Source: Caulobacter sp. RHG1
Lineage (GTDB): Bacteria > Pseudomonadota > Alphaproteobacteria > Caulobacterales > Caulobacteraceae
Direction: 5' to 3'
Length of the DNA stretch: 64,000 bases
NCBI RefSeq assembly: GCF_013181195.1
Contig: NZ_SMZP01000002.1
Span: 186,001-250,000 of the forward strand
Below the pieces are notes generated by a model. The model searched no databases, was not told where the DNA came from, and was given only the letters and a program-made list of their open reading frames with translations. Positions 1 to 6,632 of this stretch are shown one piece after another. The stretch's first letter is position 1. Each line of letters begins with the position of its first letter. A program made the position numbers and the translations under genes.

Positions 1-1264
1 CGGCGTAGGCCGCCGTCCGCCACCAGGTGTCGCCGACCAGCCGCTTGCGCAGGCCGATCCGCGCCGTCGGGGTCGCTCCCGAGGCCCCCTCAGGCGGCGC
101 GTCCAGGGTCGAGACGCCGGTCTGCAGATCGCGTTCGCGCCGGAGGCCGTCGTAGGAACGCCAACCGTCCAAACGCGCCCCGCCCGCGATCGAGAAGTCC
201 GCGCTGGCATAGGCCGCTTCGGCATAGATGCCGCCAACCAGCGTGCGACCGCCCGCCTCGCGGCTGCGCGTGAAGGCGCCGGACTGATAACGGAAGCGCT
301 CCCGCACACGACCCTCGGCGGCCCGTACATCGGCGCCGAGCTCCCACATCACCGGACCGTACTGACCTTGCCAGGCCGCATTGAGACCGTAGCCGAGCGC
401 CGGGGTCGAATATTGGTCGTTGGCGGGCGTCGTCTCGACGCGTCCAGCGGCGACCGCGGCCGAGGTGTTCTCCAGATCGCTCTTGCGCGCCCAGGCCTGC
501 AGTCGCCAGGTCTCACCGGCCAGGGTCAGGGCCCACGAGCCGCCGGTGGCGTTCGAGCGCGCGCCGACCAGGCCCGCGTCGCGCTTTTCCTGGAACGCGC
601 CAACCCGCATGGCCCATTTTATCCCGCCAATATCGCCCTGTACGCGGGCGGCGATGGCGGCGTCCTCCAGCGTCGTGGACGTGTCGGCCGCGCCGGCCTG
701 GCCGTTGCGCACCGGGTAGTAGCCATCCGTGCGCGAACCGCTGGCGGTCAGCAGTAGATGCTCGGTCCCGAAGGCCGCCGCTCCGCGCCAGCTATCGCGC
801 TGGCCGCCCTGCAGCGTTAGGCCGGACAGCCCGCCGCCGGTCGAACGTTCACGCAAAGCGACCACGCCGGTCAGCGCGCCTGCGCCGTAGGCTCCGGCCC
901 CAGCGCCCCGGACGATCGTCGCTCCCGACAAGCTCTCGGCCGGAAGCGCGCTCCAGATCACCCAACCGCCGAAGGGGTCGTTCTGCGGCGCCCCGTCCAA
1001 GGTTACCAAGGCCCTACCCGCACCCGAAGGTGCAATTCCGCGCAATGACAAGCCCTGAATGGTTGGATTTGCAGCATCGCTGCCCGTGCGTCGGAACAGT
1101 GAGACGCCCGGTGTCGCGCCTAGCGCCTGATCAAGACGCGGCGAAGCGGACAAGGCTCTGGAGTCGTATCGCGCGGTCGAAAAGGCGTCCTGCCCCAGCA
1201 ACGGCGGCAAGGCCGGCGCCTCGACGATGACGGCGGAGACCGGCGGCGGGGCGTCAAGCAGCAC
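1..1264 (-). CDS. TonB-dependent receptor, N-terminal part (cut by left edge)
   Basis: Outer-membrane TonB-dependent receptor reading off the left edge, with about 421 codons visible. Translation from the GTG at 1264 gives a plug domain (PTIQGLSLRGIAP, LVTLDGAPQNDPFGG, ATIVRGAGAGAYGAGALTG) and then alternating beta-barrel strands to the edge. The first residues (VLLDAPPPVSAVIVEAP) are not a signal peptide, which an outer-membrane protein needs. In the same frame an in-frame TAA (1279-1277) lies just upstream, preceded by ATG at 1315 and a short hydrophobic stretch (MALCALWFRSTL). Either the signal peptide is broken by a nonsense change or the true start was not found. Ligand unknown. The family call is firm; the start and the intactness are not. 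Confidence 0.75.
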   Translation of the reverse strand, partial: MLLDAPPPVSAVIVEAPALPPLLGQDAFSTARYDSRALSASPRLDQALGATPGVSLFRRTGSDAANPTIQGLSLRGIAPSGAGRALVTLDGAPQNDPFGGWVIWSALPAESLSGATIVRGAGAGAYGAGALTGVVALRERSTGGGLSGLTLQGGQRDSWRGAAAFGTEHLLLTASGSRTDGYYPVRNGQAGAADTSTTLEDAAIAARVQGDIGGIKWAMRVGAFQEKRDAGLVGARSNATGGSWALTLAGETWRLQAWARKSDLENTSAAVAAGRVETTPANDQYSTPALGYGLNAAWQGQYGPVMWELGADVRAAEGRVRERFRYQSGAFTRSREAGGRTLVGGIYAEAAYASADFSIAGGARLDGWRSYDGLRRERDLQTGVSTLDAPPEGASGATPTARIGLRKRLVGDTWWRTAAYA

Positions 1265-1358
1265 GGGGCAAGCCTCTTACAGGGTGGAGCGAAACCACAA
1301 CGCGCATAGAGCCATGCGGCGCCAGGACCCAACCCATATTGTCCAGCTGACCCGTGGC

Positions 1359-2087
1359 TTAGCTCGTGGGCCGGCGTTTGCGCCAAGACGTCTCGATATG
1401 CTCGCGCATGGCCTTGGCGGCGCTGTCGGCGTCGCCGGCGACGATGGCCTTATAGACCCGCTTGTGCGCCTCATGGGTGGCCTGCACATGCTCGACGTTC
1501 AGCCGACCGCTGTAGCCGTAGGTCTTCACGGCCTTGCTCTGGATGCTGTCGATGATCGCCTTGCTGAGACGATCGCCTGACAGGCGCATGATGATGTCGT
1601 GGAAATTCACATCCTCATGCACATAGCCGGCAGGCGTGGAGATCAGTCCCTCCAGCTTTTCCATCTGCCGGCCCAGTTGTGCAGCGGCCTCGGGCGTGAT
1701 GTTGCGTGCGGCCTTGGCGGCCATGCTGGCTTCCAGCGAGGCGCGGATCTCCGACAGATTGTCCAGATAGCTGAGGCCGTCCTCGCGCCGGAACAGGGCG
1801 CTGAGAATCATCGGGTCCAGCAGGTTCCAGGACGACGGGTCCTGGATGATGGTGCCGCGCCCCTGCTGCGAGACGACCAGACCCTTCTCGGTCAGGGCGG
1901 TCGTGGCCTCGCGCACCACGGTGCGGCTGACCTGGTAGATGTCGCACAGCACGTTTTCAGGCGGCAGGGCCGAGCCGGACGGATAGATCTCGGTGACGAT
2001 CGCGTTGACCAGATCCTCGACCACGGCCGCCGCCAGACGGGGGCGACGCGCGGCTCTCGCGCCCGGGGCGCTCGTCGAAACGGTCAT
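1359..2087 (-). CDS. GntR-family (FadR/FCD) transcriptional regulator
   Basis: A 242-residue one-component repressor or activator. Residues about 15-85 form the winged HTH (LPPENVLCDIYQVSRTVVREA, then QQGRGTII) and the rest is an all-helical FCD ligand domain with the usual metal/ligand histidine pattern (HEDVNFHDIIMRLSG; HEAHKRVYKAIVAGD; AMREHIETSW). The start at 2087 is preferred over the upstream in-frame ATG at 2135, because a palindrome CGTAT-CACA-ATACG (2136-2149) abuts the latter and leaves no ribosome site. That palindrome resembles the motif found before the catabolic operons up to 29.4 kb, so this protein is the best candidate for their regulator and for its own control. The effector is probably a sugar acid or keto-deoxy acid of the pathway (inference). 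Confidence 0.88.
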   Translation of the reverse strand: MTVSTSAPGARAARRPRLAAAVVEDLVNAIVTEIYPSGSALPPENVLCDIYQVSRTVVREATTALTEKGLVVSQQGRGTIIQDPSSWNLLDPMILSALFRREDGLSYLDNLSEIRASLEASMAAKAARNITPEAAAQLGRQMEKLEGLISTPAGYVHEDVNFHDIIMRLSGDRLSKAIIDSIQSKAVKTYGYSGRLNVEHVQATHEAHKRVYKAIVAGDADSAAKAMREHIETSWRKRRPTS

Positions 2088-2134
2088 TTCAGTTGCTCGA
2101 TCTCGTTGAACGAACGTTCTATCCGACGCTCGCA

Positions 2135-2148
2135 TCGTATCACAATAC
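2135..2148 (-). promoter_or_regulatory. Candidate autoregulatory operator of the GntR gene
   Basis: Read on the minus strand this is GTATTGTGATACGA. It overlaps the perfect inverted repeat CGTAT-N4-ATACG at 2136-2149, 49 bp upstream of the proposed GntR start. It matches the first half of the locus motif GTAWKATGTATTAT. Confidence 0.5.
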
Positions 2149-2223
2149 GAGATTCGAACGGCGGCAGGTCAGGCGCAAATCCCTCGCCGCCCTTCCAGTG
2201 GAAGGCTTGCCAACGGAAAATTC

Positions 2224-2237
2224 GTCATACATATTAC
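2224..2237 (+). promoter_or_regulatory. Candidate GntR operator before the dehydratase operon
   Basis: GTCATACATATTAC, the reverse complement of GTAATATGTATGAC, lies 48 bp before the ATG of the dehydratase and fits the locus motif. It stands out as an AT-rich patch in GC-rich DNA. Confidence 0.5.
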
Positions 2238-2284
2238 CTGAGACAAGGGGCGCAGGTCCCACATCATGAGTAAAAGACCGACCC

Positions 2285-3442
2285 ATGCGGATTACCGGCT
2301 ATCGTAGCCTGACCACCGTCCACGATTGGGGCCGCCCAGTGGGCGACGTCAACGGCGTGGTCGAAGCCGGCGTCACCGAGGTGCCGATCCTGCTGCTGGA
2401 GACCGACGGCGGCTTGACCGGCGTCGGCCTGGGCCAGCACGCCGACATCGCCCGCGTCTTCCCCGCCGTAGAGGGTGAGGATCCCCGCGCCGTCTCGGCC
2501 CTGTACGACCGCATGCTGTCCTACGTCTTCAAGAGCGGCCACGCCGGCGCGACCTATGGCGCGATCGCCGCCGTGGACATGGCGCTGTGGGACCTGAAGG
2601 CCAAGATGGCCGGCGAGCCACTGTGGCGCACCCTGGGCGCCCGCGACCGCTTCGTGCCCGGCTACGCCTCGGGCCTGTGCTACGGCCTTACCGACGAGGC
2701 CTTCGAGGCCCATTACAAGCAATGGGCCGAGCGCGGCTTCACCGCCGCCAAGATCAAGGGCGGCCGCGACGTCGAGCGCGACATCCACCGTCTGGAGATC
2801 GCCGCCGAGGTCCTCCGCCGCAACACCGACCGTCCGGGCCTGATGCTGGACGTCAACGAGTGTTGGAGCCGCAAGCAGGCCGTGCGCCTGACCAGCGAGG
2901 TCGAGGCCCGCATCGACCTCACCTGGATCGAGGAGCCGTTGCGCCGCTGGGACGCCGAGGGCCACGCCATCGTCAGCCGCGCGATCAAGGCCGCCGTGGC
3001 CACCGGCGAGAACCTGACGGGCGTCGACCAGTTCACGCCGCTGTTCGAGGCCAAGGCCGTCGATGTCGTCCAGACCGGCAGCGTCTGGGGGATCACCCAC
3101 TTCAATCGCGTCGCCATGGCGGCTCACGCCCATAACCTGCCCGTCTCGCCGGTCGGCTACGATTGCAATCCGGTCGCCCACGCGGCCGCGGCCGTGCCCA
3201 ACATGGTCGGCATCGAGATCCAGGACTTCAACTTCCCTCTAGGCCTCTCGGTCGACCAGCAGATCATGGACGGCGGCCTGGTGCTGGGCGACCGTCCTGG
3301 CCTTGGCATCGAGGTCGACGAAGCGGCGATAACCGCCAACCGACTCAGCGGAACATGGTCCAAGTCCGGAGGGCCCCACGTTCGGCCCAGGCGGGCGGGG
3401 TTGGGGCTGGTTCCCAACGGCCGCGCCGCCGCCGAACGATAA
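2285..3442 (+). CDS. Enolase-superfamily (mandelate racemase type) sugar-acid dehydratase
   Basis: A 385-residue enolase-superfamily protein, probably dehydrating an aldonate (L-fuconate, L-rhamnonate or L-galactonate) to the 2-keto-3-deoxy acid. An N-terminal capping domain precedes the barrel. Visible active-site residues are the KxK pair K156/K158 (AAKIKGG) and metal ligands D189 (LMLDVNECW), E216 (TWIEEPL) and E242 (ATGENL). The histidine usually found on the seventh strand is not obvious: the segment near 288-293 reads SPVGYD, so the catalytic set differs from mandelate racemase. The last 30 residues are an unusual Arg/Pro/Gly-rich tail. It is the first gene of a four-gene operon with the reductase, lactonase and transporter. 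The exact substrate cannot be fixed from sequence. Confidence 0.8.
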   Translation: MRITGYRSLTTVHDWGRPVGDVNGVVEAGVTEVPILLLETDGGLTGVGLGQHADIARVFPAVEGEDPRAVSALYDRMLSYVFKSGHAGATYGAIAAVDMALWDLKAKMAGEPLWRTLGARDRFVPGYASGLCYGLTDEAFEAHYKQWAERGFTAAKIKGGRDVERDIHRLEIAAEVLRRNTDRPGLMLDVNECWSRKQAVRLTSEVEARIDLTWIEEPLRRWDAEGHAIVSRAIKAAVATGENLTGVDQFTPLFEAKAVDVVQTGSVWGITHFNRVAMAAHAHNLPVSPVGYDCNPVAHAAAAVPNMVGIEIQDFNFPLGLSVDQQIMDGGLVLGDRPGLGIEVDEAAITANRLSGTWSKSGGPHVRPRRAGLGLVPNGRAAAER

Positions 3443-3477
3443 GACGTCCGCCAGGACGCGATGAGGAAACGACCAGG

Positions 3478-4404
3478 ATGAGCCGTAAGATTTCGCCCTT
3501 AGCCTTGGGCGGCGCCTCGCTGGGCGGGGTTTATCACCCCGTGCCGCAGGCCCAGGCCGACGCCGTGGTGGCCGCGGCCCTGGACGCCGGAGTCAACCTG
3601 ATCGATGTCGCCCCCTACTACGGTCTGACCAAGGCCGAGACGGCGCTGGGCGTCGCTCTGCGCGGCGTTCCGCGGGACGCCTATGGGCTGATGACCAAGA
3701 TCGGTCGCTATGGCGACAAGGCCTGGGACTTCTCGCGCGAGGCCACCCTGCGCAGCCTGGACGACAGCCGCGCTCGCCTTGGCGTCGAGTTCATCGACGT
3801 CCTGCAATGCCACGACATCGAACACGGCGACCGTCGCCAGCTGGTCGACGAGGCCCTGCCGACCCTGCGCGCGCTGAAGGCGCAAGGCGCGATCGGCCAG
3901 GTCGGCATCACCGGCTACGACCTGGCTCTGCTGGAAGAGATCGCAGTCGCCGAGCAGGTCGACACCGTGATGGCCTACTGCACCTACACCTTGCAGGATC
4001 AGCGCCTGGGCGAGGTCGCGCAGCGGCTGGCGGCGCACGGGATCACCGTCTTCAACGCCTCGCCGCTGGGCATGGGCCTGCTGACCGCCGGCGGGCCGCC
4101 GGACTGGCATCCCGGGCACGAGAGCGTCCATGCCGCCGCCGCCGAGGCCGCGCGCCGCTGCACGGAGCTGGGCGCGGACCTCTCGTTCGTGGCCCTGCAG
4201 TTCGCGCTGCAAACGGCGGACGAAGCCGGCATCGCCTCGACCGTGATCGGCATGTCCAAGCCCGAGAACCTGCGGCAGAACCTGAAAGCGCTGACAACGC
4301 CGATCGACCCGGCCGTGCTCGCGGTCGTCCAGGCGGCGCTGGCGCCGGTCCGCGACCTGGGCTGGGACGTCCTGCCCGGCAACGGCGGCAAGGCCGGCGC
4401 ATGA
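3478..4404 (+). CDS. Aldo/keto reductase, L-fucose (D-threo-aldose) dehydrogenase-like
   Basis: A 308-residue NAD(P)-dependent aldo/keto reductase. The catalytic tetrad is visible as D43 and Y48 (NLIDVAPYYG), K74 (LMTKIGRYG) and H112 (VLQCHDIEHG). The C-terminal cofactor segment (STVIGMSKPENLRQNL) is typical of the galactose/fucose dehydrogenase branch. Likely reaction: oxidation of the pyranose form of L-fucose or a similar sugar to the lactone, the first step of the non-phosphorylative pathway. The start ATG at 3478 has GAGGAAAC seven bases upstream. The stop overlaps the next start (ATGA), indicating translational coupling to the lactonase. The substrate is inferred from family and context. 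Confidence 0.82.
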   Translation: MSRKISPLALGGASLGGVYHPVPQAQADAVVAAALDAGVNLIDVAPYYGLTKAETALGVALRGVPRDAYGLMTKIGRYGDKAWDFSREATLRSLDDSRARLGVEFIDVLQCHDIEHGDRRQLVDEALPTLRALKAQGAIGQVGITGYDLALLEEIAVAEQVDTVMAYCTYTLQDQRLGEVAQRLAAHGITVFNASPLGMGLLTAGGPPDWHPGHESVHAAAAEAARRCTELGADLSFVALQFALQTADEAGIASTVIGMSKPENLRQNLKALTTPIDPAVLAVVQAALAPVRDLGWDVLPGNGGKAGA

Positions 4405-5264
4405 TCGACGCCCACCTGCATCTCTGGGATCCCGAACGGCTCGACTACGACTGGCTGCAATATGTCCCGAGCATCGCCGACCGGCATGGCCCGGAGGCTT
4501 GGGCCAAGCAGGCGACCAGCGTGCGCCAGGCCGTGTTCGTGCAGGCCGATTGCACGCCGGACCAGGCGCTGGACGAAGTCGACTGGGTCGCCAGCCTTTC
4601 CCATCCCGATCTCGACATCCTCGGCATCGTCGCCTTTGCCCCGCTGGAAGTGGGCGAGGCCGTCGGCGCCGATCTCGACCGGCTCAAGACCCGCCCGCTC
4701 GTGCGCGGCGTGCGCCGTTCAGTGCAGAACGAGCCTGACGCCTTCATCACCGATCCCCGCCATCTCGACGGCCTCGTCGCCGTGGCCGAACGCGGCCTGA
4801 CGATCGACATCTGCGCCCGCGACCACCAGCTGCCGCTGGTCATCGCCACGCTGCGTGACCTGTTCGAGCGCGCGCCGGACGCCCGTGTGGCGCTGGACCA
4901 CCTGGGCAAGCCCGACATCGCCGCCCACGCAGGCAGCATCCGCGGCGCCGACTGGGACGTGAACCTGAAGATCCTCGTCGGACTGCCCAACGTCTTCGCC
5001 AAGCTGTCGGGCCTGACGACCCAGGACCACTGGACCGAGGGCCAGGACGCGACACTGCTTCCGTATATCGACCACGCCCTCGCCTGCTTCGGCCCCGAGC
5101 GGCTGATGTTCGGCGGCGACTGGCCGGTCGTCGAGCTGGCCGGCGGCTACGACCGCTGGCGGCGGATCTTCGACGCGATCTCGCTGTCGGCCGCCGATCG
5201 CCACCAGGTCGAGACGAAGACCGCGACCACCTTCTACGCCCTGACACCTGGGACGCCCGCATGA
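4401..5264 (+). CDS. Amidohydrolase, L-fucono-1,5-lactonase-like
   Basis: A 287-residue metal-dependent amidohydrolase of the COG3618 group, which includes L-fuconolactone, L-rhamnono-lactone and 2-pyrone-4,6-dicarboxylate hydrolases. The N-terminal metal motif is MIDAHLHLWDPE (H5, H7), the central histidines lie in ICARDHQLP and ALDHLGKPD, and the last-strand aspartate is in LMFGGDWPV. It would hydrolyse the sugar lactone made by the preceding reductase to the free acid used by the dehydratase. The start overlaps the upstream stop by 4 bp, and its own stop overlaps the MFS start by 4 bp. Confidence 0.85.
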   Translation: MIDAHLHLWDPERLDYDWLQYVPSIADRHGPEAWAKQATSVRQAVFVQADCTPDQALDEVDWVASLSHPDLDILGIVAFAPLEVGEAVGADLDRLKTRPLVRGVRRSVQNEPDAFITDPRHLDGLVAVAERGLTIDICARDHQLPLVIATLRDLFERAPDARVALDHLGKPDIAAHAGSIRGADWDVNLKILVGLPNVFAKLSGLTTQDHWTEGQDATLLPYIDHALACFGPERLMFGGDWPVVELAGGYDRWRRIFDAISLSAADRHQVETKTATTFYALTPGTPA

Positions 5265-6520
5265 CCATGGACACCACCCTCCCCGTCGGCGGCGCGGAGA
5301 ACGCGCGGCGCGTGCGTCTGCAGCTGTCGCTGGCGATCAACTTCTTCCTGCTGATGGCGCTCTACAGCGGCGTGCTGGGCGTGCTGTTGCCCAACCAGAT
5401 CGCCGCGCTCAATCCGGCCCAGAAGGCCAACAACCTGGCCCTGATGTTCGCGATCACCTCGGTGTTCTCGACCCTGACGACACCGATCGCCGGCGCCTTG
5501 TCGGACCGTACCCGCACCCGCTGGGGCCGCCGCTCGCCCTGGATCGCCATCGCCTCGCTGATCGGCTCGCTGTGTCTGTTCGGCGTGTCGTGGCAGACCA
5601 GCTTCTGGTCGCTGATGGTGCTGTGGGTGATGGCCACCGTCGCCTTCAATTCCATGCAGCCGGCCATGACCACGGTGATCGCCGACCGCTTCCCGCCCGA
5701 GACGCGCGGGGTGGTCTCCGGCGTGGTGGGCGCGGGCATGACCGCCGGCCTGACCGCCGGCACCGTCGTCGCCGGCTATCTGGCCGGGGCACGGGTGCTG
5801 GCCTACAGCCTGTTCGCCGTCGCCATCGCTGTCTCGTGCCTGGCCTTCGTGCTGATCAATCGCGAACCGTCCAGCGCCGACGCCCCCGCCCGGTCGTTCT
5901 CGTGGAAGGGCTTCTTCTCCAGCTTCTGGATCAGCCCCAAGGACCATCCGGACTTCGCCTGGGCCTTCGCCGGACGCTTCGCCGTCTATATGGGCTATCA
6001 GGCCGTGGCGGCCTATCTGCTGTACATCCTGCGCGACTATATCGGCCTGTCGGACGCCAACTCGAACCTGGCCATCGCCAACATGGCGATCCTGACGCTG
6101 GTGTGCCTGATCGTCTCGTCCTTGGCCTCGGGCTTCTTGTCCGACCGTTTGCAGCGCCGCAAGCCGTTCGTGATCGCGTCCAGCCTGATCATGGGCTGCG
6201 CCATGGTCGCCCCGCTGGTGATGCCGAACATGACCGGCATGTGGATCTATGCCGGCGTGATCGGCGTCGGCTACGGCATGTTCATGTCGATCGACATGGC
6301 CCTGATGACCCAGGTGCTGCCCCAGACCACGGCCGGCGACGAGGGAAAGGACCTTGGCGTGCTGACCACGGCGGTGAACATCCCGCAGATCATCAGCCCG
6401 GTCATGGCCGCGGTGCTGCTGAACGTCTTCGACGGCAACTACGCCGCCATCTTCATCGCCGCGATCATTTTCGTGTTCAGCTCGGCCCTCTGCGTGGCCC
6501 CGATCCGTGCGGTTCGATGA
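5261..6520 (+). CDS. MFS sugar transporter
   Basis: A 419-residue inner-membrane permease with about 12 predicted helices in two halves. Between helices 2 and 3 is the MFS signature GALSDRTRTRWGRRSPW, and the second half carries the equivalent SGFLSDRLQRRKP. A longer cytoplasmic loop lies near residues 205-230. It closes the dehydratase-reductase-lactonase operon with a 4-bp ATGA overlap, so it probably imports the monosaccharide (L-fucose, L-rhamnose or a related sugar) consumed by these enzymes. It resembles the glycoside/SLC45-like MFS branch more than FucP; this placement is tentative. Confidence 0.85.
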   Translation: MTMDTTLPVGGAENARRVRLQLSLAINFFLLMALYSGVLGVLLPNQIAALNPAQKANNLALMFAITSVFSTLTTPIAGALSDRTRTRWGRRSPWIAIASLIGSLCLFGVSWQTSFWSLMVLWVMATVAFNSMQPAMTTVIADRFPPETRGVVSGVVGAGMTAGLTAGTVVAGYLAGARVLAYSLFAVAIAVSCLAFVLINREPSSADAPARSFSWKGFFSSFWISPKDHPDFAWAFAGRFAVYMGYQAVAAYLLYILRDYIGLSDANSNLAIANMAILTLVCLIVSSLASGFLSDRLQRRKPFVIASSLIMGCAMVAPLVMPNMTGMWIYAGVIGVGYGMFMSIDMALMTQVLPQTTAGDEGKDLGVLTTAVNIPQIISPVMAAVLLNVFDGNYAAIFIAAIIFVFSSALCVAPIRAVR

Positions 6521-6537
6521 ACGCTAATTCATATTAC

Positions 6538-6579
6538 GTATTATGATAATTTGACAGACAACTGAACTCATCATACAAG
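6538..6579 (+). promoter_or_regulatory. Promoter with two operator-like motifs, TonB receptor gene
   Basis: A good sigma70-type promoter: TTGACA (6551-6556), a 17-base spacer, TACAAG (6574-6579). It is flanked by GTATTATGATAATT (6538-6551), which touches the -35, and TGAACTCATCATAC (6563-6576), which overlaps the -10. Both match the locus motif. Binding at either would occlude polymerase, which fits repression by the GntR protein. Confidence 0.6.
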
Positions 6580-6632
6580 TTCAGGATAAGGCCGGAATAC
6601 CGGTCAAAGGGGTTGAAACAACAGGATCGAGC

